This document shows positions 1 through 5,166 of a DNA stretch of 5,166 nucleotides, piece after piece (positions within the stretch are counted from its first letter, which is position 1; every line of letters starts with the position of its first letter). Source of the stretch: Treponema sp. (GTDB taxonomy: Bacteria; Spirochaetota; Spirochaetia; Treponematales; Treponemataceae). Under the pieces are notes generated by a model that searched no databases, was not told the origin of the DNA, and worked only from the letters and a program-made list of their open reading frames with translations. The position numbers were made by a program, and so were the translations under genes. The stretch spans positions 1-5,166 of the forward strand of contig DLYJ01000197.1 in the NCBI GenBank assembly GCA_003447785.1, in the 5' to 3' direction.

Positions 1-42
1 GCATTCTTTCGAACACCCGTGTAACTGACTTGAATTATTGAA
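1..42. other. Short non-coding edge segment
   Basis: These bases follow the stop codon of the minus-strand secreted-protein gene. I see no start codon with a ribosome binding site, no stable hairpin followed by a T run on the minus strand, and no repeat. The small palindromes present (TTCGAA near 9-14 and an ACAC/GTGT pair around 13-22) are too short to be a terminator. The segment is too small to say whether another gene begins just outside. Confidence 0.4.
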
Positions 43-741
43 TTAAAGGCGGATTGTTTCAACCATGTAGCGGATACAGGTTCCTTCTTCTGTTTCCATC
101 TGCTTTTCTACGACAAATACAAGGTTGCGGCCTGTTTTGTCAGAAAAGATTCTGTTGATTGTGTAATTGCTTACGCCCTTGCGCTTGATATCAGGGTTAC
201 CGACAATATTGCGGCTTACAACATTGCCCTTTTCATCCTGCTTTTCCAGGGTGATAAAGAACGAAGACCTGATTTTATTTCCCTTGCCTTCAACATTTTT
301 TACGAGATTGATGTGGTAAAAAATGTTCTGTTCAACAGTTGAACCTTCAAAATCCTTGAATACTATTTCGCCCGTGCTTGATGGAATTTCACGTGTAAAA
401 AGGAGATTGTCCGGAGATGACTGCTTTAAGTTGTATTTTTTGAGTGTCCATTCAGCTTTTTTAAGAAGTTCTTCGTAAACTTCTTTTCCGCTCTTTTTAA
501 AAGTTGCTGCTGAAGGTTCTGCCCTGAATACTTCGCCGTCAATCCAGTCGTTTTTTTCTATATCTACACAATAAATTTCAGCATATCCCTGAAAGCTTTT
601 ATCAACCTTTCCGTACTCTGCAAACACGTAGGTTTTTCCGTCAGCAGACAGTCCCAGATCCACAAAGGCTGCGGCATCACCTGCAAAAGAAAGAGTAGCA
701 GCAGTTAAAAGCAAAACTGAAAGTAAAAGGTGCTTTTTCAT
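43..741 (-). CDS. DUF2259-type predicted secreted protein
   Basis: The protein has 232 residues. It opens with a classical Sec signal peptide: MKK, a Leu-rich core at residues 5-18, then SFA followed by GD, which suggests cleavage after Ala20 (Ala25 is an alternative). The mature protein would be about 212 residues and probably periplasmic. There is no Cys near the cleavage site, so it is not a lipoprotein. The start of the mature part (FVDLG-S-DGK-Y-F-EYG, then GYAEIY-VD--KNDW at about residues 26-68) resembles what I remember of the DUF2259 family (COG5497), a group of predicted secreted proteins of unknown function. The first part reads like a single WD40/TolB-type beta strand pair. No catalytic motif is visible. 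The ATG at 739-741 is preceded by AAGGGGG four bases upstream, which supports the start. The gene diverges from the membrane-protein gene at 819. The family call comes from remembered motif similarity, not a search. Confidence 0.72.
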   Translation of the reverse strand: MKKHLLLSVLLLTAATLSFAGDAAAFVDLGLSADGKTYVFAEYGKVDKSFQGYAEIYCVDIEKNDWIDGEVFRAEPSAATFKKSGKEVYEELLKKAEWTLKKYNLKQSSPDNLLFTREIPSSTGEIVFKDFEGSTVEQNIFYHINLVKNVEGKGNKIRSSFFITLEKQDEKGNVVSRNIVGNPDIKRKGVSNYTINRIFSDKTGRNLVFVVEKQMETEEGTCIRYMVETIRL

Positions 742-818
742 AATTCCCCCTTACATTAATAATCGGATTTTTTTGTGTAAGTCTTTACTTTATTTTTTTG
801 AGAAGTTATCCTTATTTT
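742..818. promoter_or_regulatory. Divergent AT-rich intergenic promoter region
   Basis: The secreted-protein gene (leftward) and the membrane-protein gene (rightward) start back-to-back here, so both promoters must lie in or next to these 77 bp. The region is strongly AT-rich and carries two T7 tracts (768-774 and 793-799) 25 bp apart. Candidate promoter boxes are weak. For the leftward gene, TTACAC (minus strand, 775-780) could act as a -35, with a degenerate AT-rich -10 (TATTAAT area, about 755-762). I find no convincing consensus -10 for the rightward gene. No operator palindrome or riboswitch-like structure is apparent. Confidence 0.35.
746..752 (-). promoter_or_regulatory. Ribosome binding site of the secreted-protein gene
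   Basis: On the minus strand this reads AAGGGGG, ending four bases before the ATG at 739-741. It is purine-rich and close to the Shine-Dalgarno consensus, although the run of five G is not the canonical AGGAGG. It supports the chosen start. Confidence 0.6.
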
Positions 819-1643
819 ATGACATTAAAGGTAAGAAACAGAATACTTCAGGGCTTTTTTATCGCCTCGCTTTTTTGTATTGCAACAGCCGTTTTGTGCT
901 TTATCATCGCTTTTGTAAACAAGGCAATTACCCCGCCCCCGGACATCAGGATTCCGGCATTTGTTACGAAGTTTGCCTTTTTTAAATACAGTTTTGCCGC
1001 CACAATGATTTCGATTCTGTTAATCATGCTGTACGCAACCGGTGCTGTTTTTATCTGCCGGCAGTTTTTTGAAAACACCCAGACTTCTGAAATAATCTTC
1101 TTTATCGGCGTTGTTGCAGGCTGTCTTTGTGAAGGAGTCCGCTTCTTAACCCCGCTCTACGGTCTTTGGTCAAGTTTTTCTGACTTTTTGTTTTTCTGCG
1201 GTCGAATTTTATTTACCGGCCGAATCATGGTGCCGCTGAGTTTTGTATTTGCCGCCGTTGCAAGTTCAAGCGAGATGAGGCAGGACGTAGAGCGCAACCT
1301 TCTCACAATCGTTGCCATCGGAATCGTATTTGCCCTGATTGTTCCCCTCAATACGGCAAAAATCAGTTCCGCAGGCGCCGTTACATGGGGCTTTCCCCGT
1401 CTTTTTCTGACAGTCCGATGCTTATTCATTCTTATTGCATTTATTTCGTTTTACATCAATGGAATCAAGCAGTCAGCTCCCGAATACAAGACTCTCGCAT
1501 GGACAATGCTCCTGATTATGGCAGGCTATGGATTTTTGACCTGTGCAGACAATTTTCTGTTCATGATTGCAGGCGTTCCTCTCCTTGGATGCGGAACCCT
1601 TTACTACCTCAAAACCCTTCACAACCTATACATGTGGAAGTAA
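819..1643 (+). CDS. Polytopic integral membrane protein of unknown function (7-8 TM)
   Basis: The protein has 274 residues from the ATG at 819. Hydrophobic segments lie at about residues 13-33, 57-80, 91-110, 122-149, 161-177, 196-214, 225-242 and 245-265, giving seven or eight inner-membrane helices. Loops are short, including a proline-rich first loop (about 39-42) and a charged loop SEMRQDVERN (151-160). The C-terminal tail is short, and no kinase, cyclase or other soluble domain is attached. I do not recognise a family. The 7TM layout resembles sensory input modules such as the 7TM regions of histidine kinases, or could be a small transporter, but no diagnostic motif supports either. An in-frame TTG at 798 would add seven residues (MRSYPYF), but nothing Shine-Dalgarno-like precedes it. 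GAGAAG at 800-805, 13 bases before the ATG, is a plausible if distant site, so I prefer 819. The 3' end overlaps the convergent kinase gene by 18 bp. Confidence 0.75.
   Translation: MTLKVRNRILQGFFIASLFCIATAVLCFIIAFVNKAITPPPDIRIPAFVTKFAFFKYSFAATMISILLIMLYATGAVFICRQFFENTQTSEIIFFIGVVAGCLCEGVRFLTPLYGLWSSFSDFLFFCGRILFTGRIMVPLSFVFAAVASSSEMRQDVERNLLTIVAIGIVFALIVPLNTAKISSAGAVTWGFPRLFLTVRCLFILIAFISFYINGIKQSAPEYKTLAWTMLLIMAGYGFLTCADNFLFMIAGVPLLGCGTLYYLKTLHNLYMWK
1626..1643. other. Tail-to-tail overlap of two coding regions
   Basis: The rightward membrane-protein gene ends with TAA at 1641-1643. The leftward kinase gene ends with TAG, read from 1628 down to 1626. Eighteen bases therefore encode the last residues of both proteins: LYMWK on one strand and LLPHV on the other. 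Neither gene has a hairpin-plus-T-run terminator between the ends, so any terminator would have to lie inside the opposing gene. Confidence 0.85.
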
Positions 1644-2246
1644 ACTGTCTGTCATAAAGGCAAGCAGAACAGGTAAAAAAAGGTTGTCGTAATCTTTTAA
1701 AGGCAGGCCTTCAATCAGGGTGCCTGCAGCGGCTAAAATCAGTGCCATAGCCGTATTATTTGTAACCGCGAATGAACAAACAAAAATCGCCGAAAAACAG
1801 GTCAGGCTCCCTGCGGCGGTTTTTCCGTTTGTAAAGGGAACCCTGACCTTTCCAAAAGTTTTTCCTCCAAGGCTTGCAAGTCCATCCCCAAAGGCAAGTG
1901 CAAAAATTCCGACTCGCGCGCTCTGCTCATCAAAAAGAACTGCAGTCAGGACAATTCCAAGAACTAAAGTTACAGGGCCCATGACAAAACCATTATTGTC
2001 ACGCTGTCGGGAAGCGGCCTGAGTAATATGTGATACAAGTGGAATTTCAATTCCGTGAAGGCGAAGGATTTCGCTGATTGAATAACACAGGAGGGCGGCA
2101 CAAAGCAGGATTAAGGTGACTGTTTTATTCAAATACAAAAACAATGGAATAAAGCCCGTGCACATGTGAATTGTTTTTCTGAAAAACTCTTTTTTGAGGG
2201 AAATGAGATGTTTTTTCTGGTCAATTCCGACACGGGGACAAATCAA
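1626..2246 (-). CDS. SEC59/VTE5-type polyprenol (dolichol/phytol) kinase family membrane protein
   Basis: This is a 206-residue polytopic membrane protein with about seven hydrophobic segments. It carries the signature of CTP-dependent lipid-alcohol kinases (dolichol kinase SEC59, phytol kinase VTE5, diacylglycerol kinase DGK1), often annotated as phosphatidate cytidylyltransferase-like. Visible motifs are RK--H---G at residues 23-31, GPVTL-LG at 90-97, the core GDG-AS--GK-FGK at 120-133, GKT-AGS at 141-147, and EG-P--DYDN at 179-188. The known reaction type is phosphorylation of an isoprenoid or lipid alcohol using CTP at the inner membrane; the substrate here cannot be read from sequence. 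The length is normal for bacterial members. The start is the TTG at 2244-2246, since no ATG or GTG occurs in frame before the essential RK--H motif. It lies 11 nt after the stop of the TPR gene, so the two are probably co-transcribed. The AGS in place of an EG[ST] motif is closer to my memory of plant VTE5 than of SEC59. Confidence 0.8.
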   Translation of the reverse strand: MICPRVGIDQKKHLISLKKEFFRKTIHMCTGFIPLFLYLNKTVTLILLCAALLCYSISEILRLHGIEIPLVSHITQAASRQRDNNGFVMGPVTLVLGIVLTAVLFDEQSARVGIFALAFGDGLASLGGKTFGKVRVPFTNGKTAAGSLTCFSAIFVCSFAVTNNTAMALILAAAGTLIEGLPLKDYDNLFLPVLLAFMTDSLLPHV

Positions 2247-2249
2247 AGG

Positions 2250-2255
2250 CTCACC
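2250..2255 (-). promoter_or_regulatory. Ribosome binding site supporting the TTG start of the kinase
   Basis: On the minus strand the 11-nt gap between the TPR stop and the kinase TTG contains GGTGAG, three bases before the TTG. It is a weak Shine-Dalgarno match at short spacing. Because the TPR stop is so close, translational coupling by terminating ribosomes is likely to help initiation. This site and the absence of other in-frame starts decide the TTG at 2246. Confidence 0.45.
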
Positions 2256-2257
2256 GC

Positions 2258-5166
2258 CTACTTGAGGACTTTTTCGCTTACAAGAGTGCGCGGAATATCT
2301 GTGTAAATTGCAGGTTCAAAATCGTTTTTAGACGTTGTGATGTATTTTGAGTTCTGCAATGCAAGGTTACTTCCGCCCAGCCGAACCATTGTTTCAGGGT
2401 TACGGGTAAGCGCATCCCATGCCCGGATTGAATCCGAGAGCCTTACAAGCGCTTCAGCGTTTTTCTGGCTGTCACCGGTCTGTTTTGCAATACGGTGCAG
2501 GGTTACGCCCAGGTTATTGTTAACTTTGAGATAATTTTCTACCAGCTGGTTGTCTTCCAGGCGCTCCTGCGGCAAAAGCAGCAGGTGGCGGGCCTTTTCA
2601 ACATCCAGCAGACTCAGCAGATGTGAATAATAGCCCTGAGCCGCAAAGTTATCGCCGCGCAGGGAAAGAACGTTTCCAAGAGAAAGCAGGAGGTTTGTAT
2701 CCTGGCTCTTTTCTTCTGCAGTTTTGATGAATGAAGTCAGGGCTTTTTCATATTCCTGCTTACCGTAGTTGATTGCACCGATGCGGTAATTAATTGTAGG
2801 TGTATCGTTTTTATTGTTGAGCGCCTGTTCGTAATTGCTCAGGGCTGCATCCATGTCACCGCTGATAAAGTATTCAATATCGCCCATGTCAGCGTATAGG
2901 AGACCTGTGTTGTGATCGCCTTCAAAGCCTGTCTTTTCCTTTTCGTTCTGGAACAGGGTGATTCCCCGGGTGTAAACTTCCTGAGCCTTCAGGTATTCCC
3001 GGGTATCAGTGTAGAGCTCGCCCAGAATGCGGCAGGAATCGATTTCGCCGTAGATATTTTTCTTTGAGCGATATGAAAGCGCATTATAGCAGTCCAGGGC
3101 CTTTTTGAGTTCGGCACGTGCCGGGTCAAAGTTTCCGTTATGAATAAAATAACGTGCCATATTGTAATGAGCTGCAGGAATTGAAGGGTCTGCCTTTTCT
3201 GCAATTTCCAGCATTGAACGGATGTCTTCGATAAGTGAGCGAAGATACTCGTCGGAACGGCTCAAAGGACCATAGTTTTTATCAAGCAGGTAACCGCTCA
3301 GTTCAACCCAATCTTCGGCACAAAGAGATTTTTCGTTTGGATAGAAACGGCTCTTTAATTCAATTACGTTACGCAGCTTGTCTGTTCTGATAAAATAGCG
3401 CAGCATACGAGACATGTACAGATCTGTACCGCCGTATAATTGAATCAGATTTGAATACTGTTCCCGGGCAAGATCATATTTTGCAGGATCAGTTTCTGCC
3501 CACTCAAGGAAGATATCACCCAGAAGCAAAAGTCCTTCAGGGGCATTGATATGATAGTCGAGAATTTCCCGTCGTGTAATTTTTTCGGCCTGTTCGTAGT
3601 TTGCCCTCTCGTAGAGTTCCATCTGGGCCCATTCAATTCCGGCTTCCTTATCATGGTCAAAAATACCGAGAATATTGCGGTACATCTGGGCGGCGCGTTC
3701 GTACTGTTTGTGTTCCCTGTAACCGTGAGCGTACTTAAAGAACCATTTTCGTACAGCCTTATAATGAACTGCGTCCTTAAAACGTTCTTCAGACTGAGGA
3801 TATTCGTTGTTCTGAAGAAGGGCATAACCCTGTTTATAGTACATTCGTGCCATGGAAGGCTTGTAAATGAACATAACGGATGCCTGGAAAAGCAGGGTGC
3901 CGAGAATTAAAATAATTACGCCCGCAATTGCTCCAGGGATAATGCGGTTCTTCAACTGATACTGGAATGACTGCTTGTAAGCTTCGTACTGTGCAAAGGA
4001 GCGTCTCTCATAATCCCGCGGAACATCGATTGAAATGTCCAGCATCTTTTCCAGATGAGTTGCAACCTGTCTTGCAGGAGCCTTTTTAAGAACCTTTTCT
4101 ACTACTTCAAAAACAGCGTCATCTGTAAATTCGTTTTTAACGATTAAGTCTTCGATGGCAAGACGAAGGTTCAGCGGATAATCAGAAAGATTCTTCTTGA
4201 ATTTTGCGTATTCTTCGTCGGTAAGTGTATTTTTAGGCTTGGCGCCCTTTGCCTGGCTGAAGTCTGCAACATCTACCTTGCGTCGTTTAGGGTCAAAGTT
4301 GGCAGTTTCAATATCAGAAAAGCCCGGAATTTCATAGTTTTCGTCAAGAATAAAGTCATCATCAGAAGAGGCTTTTGGTTCAGTAACAGGGAATTCATCC
4401 GCGTCACCGGCTGAAGATGCTTCTTCAGAAAAGTCTACGCCGTCCATTGCAGATAAATCATATTCTTCTGCCGGAACATCCATTGAAGCGTCAGGAGCCT
4501 CGCCCTGCTCTGCAAACGGTGTGTCCAGGTCGTCCGTATTAAAGAGCTGTTCCATTGAAGGTTCAGCGGCAGGTGCTTCTGAGGCAGGTTCTGCGGGTGT
4601 ATCTGCAGGACTCTCAGCGGAAGGCTCTGAAGGAACATCAAGTCCCCCATCAGGAATTGAGTCCAGCCCTGCGTCCGGTCCAAGGTCAGGAAGAGAATCA
4701 GGAGTGGCGTCTGCTGCGTTCTCATCAAAAGAAGAAGGCTCAGGCATTGATAAATCATCAAGGCCGTCCAGAGAGTCCAGAGCTGAAAGTCCGTCGTCTG
4801 TATTGTCTGTACCGTCGTCTGCAATTCCCTCTTCTGCAGCGCTTTCTTCTGCCGAAGGGGCTTCAGGTGCGGGTGCAGGACCTGCATCTGTTTCTGCTAT
4901 ATCCTCAGGTAAATCTTCGTTTAAATTAATTTCCGAGCCGTCGTAGGCAAAGTCATCTACGGGGCCCAGTCCATCATCAAGGGGTACTGCCCCGCCGGCT
5001 GAATCGGTCTGTGCTGCTGGTTCTTCAGGAACTTCTGCAGGGGAATCAAAATCAGGAAGTGCAAAATCGTCCCCACTTAAAGGCGGAAGATTATCAGCAT
5101 TCTGAGCTACAGGGGAATCTTCCACCGGCTCTGCGGCAGGTACGTCTGCAGGAATATCAGGAATCT
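2258..5166 (-). CDS. Membrane-anchored TPR protein, probable periplasmic flagellar collar protein FlcA-like (5' partial)
   Basis: The frame stays open to the window edge. A GTG at 5123-5125 could be mistaken for the start, but 13 further codons upstream (IPDIPADVPAAEP) continue the same acidic style and no ribosome binding site precedes the GTG, so the N-terminus lies outside. Counting the GTG codon as residue 1, residues 1-275 form an acidic, Asp/Glu/Pro/Ala/Ser-rich arm with one basic residue (Lys251). KRRK (280-283) then opens a charged helical domain (284-394), followed by one transmembrane helix (about 397-421). The remainder, to 955, is TPR-like helix pairs, clearest at about 427-493, 532-566, 650-682, 698-728 and 743-842, with patterns such as AL-NYEQAL and YEKAL. 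The order (cytoplasmic arm, TM, periplasmic TPR) and the size of roughly 950 or more residues match my recollection of Borrelia FlcA (BB0326), which builds the flagellar collar and helps stator assembly. That identity is inference; a general membrane-tethered TPR scaffold is the alternative. The kinase gene follows after 11 nt. Confidence 0.8.
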   Translation of the reverse strand, partial: IPDIPADVPAAEPVEDSPVAQNADNLPPLSGDDFALPDFDSPAEVPEEPAAQTDSAGGAVPLDDGLGPVDDFAYDGSEINLNEDLPEDIAETDAGPAPAPEAPSAEESAAEEGIADDGTDNTDDGLSALDSLDGLDDLSMPEPSSFDENAADATPDSLPDLGPDAGLDSIPDGGLDVPSEPSAESPADTPAEPASEAPAAEPSMEQLFNTDDLDTPFAEQGEAPDASMDVPAEEYDLSAMDGVDFSEEASSAGDADEFPVTEPKASSDDDFILDENYEIPGFSDIETANFDPKRRKVDVADFSQAKGAKPKNTLTDEEYAKFKKNLSDYPLNLRLAIEDLIVKNEFTDDAVFEVVEKVLKKAPARQVATHLEKMLDISIDVPRDYERRSFAQYEAYKQSFQYQLKNRIIPGAIAGVIILILGTLLFQASVMFIYKPSMARMYYKQGYALLQNNEYPQSEERFKDAVHYKAVRKWFFKYAHGYREHKQYERAAQMYRNILGIFDHDKEAGIEWAQMELYERANYEQAEKITRREILDYHINAPEGLLLLGDIFLEWAETDPAKYDLAREQYSNLIQLYGGTDLYMSRMLRYFIRTDKLRNVIELKSRFYPNEKSLCAEDWVELSGYLLDKNYGPLSRSDEYLRSLIEDIRSMLEIAEKADPSIPAAHYNMARYFIHNGNFDPARAELKKALDCYNALSYRSKKNIYGEIDSCRILGELYTDTREYLKAQEVYTRGITLFQNEKEKTGFEGDHNTGLLYADMGDIEYFISGDMDAALSNYEQALNNKNDTPTINYRIGAINYGKQEYEKALTSFIKTAEEKSQDTNLLLSLGNVLSLRGDNFAAQGYYSHLLSLLDVEKARHLLLLPQERLEDNQLVENYLKVNNNLGVTLHRIAKQTGDSQKNAEALVRLSDSIRAWDALTRNPETMVRLGGSNLALQNSKYITTSKNDFEPAIYTDIPRTLVSEKVLK
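3863..3937 (-). other. Single transmembrane segment within the TPR protein
   Basis: The codons encode a continuous hydrophobic helix (AIAGVIILILGTLLFQASVM and flanks, about residues 397-421 counted from the GTG at 5125). KNR precedes it and YKP plus MARMYYK follow it. It is the only such segment in the visible protein and divides the acidic and helical N-terminal part from the TPR part. The long N-terminal part has no visible export signal, so N-in, C-out topology is the simplest reading. Confidence 0.8.
4301..5166 (-). repeat. Acidic low-complexity arm of the TPR protein
   Basis: This stretch encodes at least 288 residues built from Asp, Glu, Pro, Ala, Ser, Gly and Leu, with no Arg or His and a single Lys (codon at 4373-4375). 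Short degenerate units recur, of the type DSLPDLG, LDSIPDGG, LDVPSEP, ALDSLDGLDDL and TPFAEQGE, but no exact tandem repeat is visible at DNA level. The skewed codon use opens long frames on both strands, which are shadows. The arm is expected to be disordered and cytoplasmic. It continues past the window edge. Confidence 0.75.

Noticed and set aside
773..985. Open frame of 70 codons on the plus strand starting at a TTG, overlapping the start of the membrane-protein gene.
   Set aside because: It is out of frame with the 274-residue membrane protein, lacks a Shine-Dalgarno site and shows no recognisable protein features; it is a shadow frame.
1157..1429. Minus-strand basic open frame of 90 codons opposite the membrane protein.
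   Set aside because: Antisense of hydrophobic membrane codons commonly gives such Arg/Lys/Thr-rich frames; there is no supporting start signal or family resemblance.
1703..1727. Perfect 6-bp inverted repeat GCAGGC/GCCTGC with a 13-nt loop, considered as a terminator for the rightward membrane-protein gene.
   Set aside because: It lies inside the kinase coding region, has no T run after it on either strand, and the stem is short. Chance within conserved codons is more likely.
1720..2022. Plus-strand 100-codon frame opposite the kinase gene.
   Set aside because: The kinase frame carries several conserved family motifs through this stretch, so the opposite frame is a shadow.
3551..3910. Plus-strand open frame of 119 codons opposite the TPR domain.
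   Set aside because: It is antisense to well-formed TPR helices, starts without a ribosome binding site and has no recognisable motif.
4435..4946. Several long open frames on both strands opposite or out of frame with the acidic arm (for example plus strand 4521-4946 and 4555-4929, minus strand 4435-4887).
   Set aside because: They arise from the biased codon content of the Asp/Glu/Ala/Ser-rich region. Their translations are low-complexity Ser/Gly/Ala or Leu/Gln strings without ribosome binding sites, and the main frame is clearly the real one.

Overview
The window looks like chromosomal DNA from a spirochaete, most likely a Treponema of the host-associated or gut type. This is inferred from the gene content (a secreted DUF2259-type protein and a very large membrane-anchored TPR protein with an acidic N-terminal arm), the moderately AT-rich base composition, and the style of the proteins. 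There is no rRNA, tRNA or other marker here to confirm it. I see no mobile element, CRISPR array, tRNA or phage signature.

Layout: positions 1-42 are non-coding with nothing recognisable. A gene for a small exported protein (43-741, minus strand) and a gene for a polytopic membrane protein (819-1643, plus strand) diverge from a short AT-rich intergenic region that must hold both promoters. The membrane-protein gene runs tail-to-tail into a minus-strand gene for a SEC59/VTE5-type polyprenol (dolichol/phytol) kinase (1626-2246), and the two coding ends overlap by 18 bp. Immediately upstream of the kinase, 11 nt away on the same strand, is a large TPR protein gene (2258-5166). It stays open to the edge of the window, so its true start lies outside.

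How the genes fit together: the TPR gene and the lipid-kinase gene almost certainly form one transcription unit, with the kinase starting at a TTG just after the TPR stop codon. The TPR protein has a cytoplasmic acidic arm nearly devoid of basic residues, a charged helical juxtamembrane domain, one transmembrane helix and about 530 residues of TPR helices on the far side of the membrane. This layout fits the spirochaetal periplasmic flagellar collar protein FlcA (Borrelia BB0326 type), which I propose as the best but unproven identity. The other two genes have no assigned biochemical function.

The most interesting points are the possible collar protein with its extreme acidic arm, its tight linkage to a polyprenol/lipid kinase, and the terminator-less convergent overlap with an orphan 7-8 TM protein. 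I did not find a clear previously undescribed multi-gene system.
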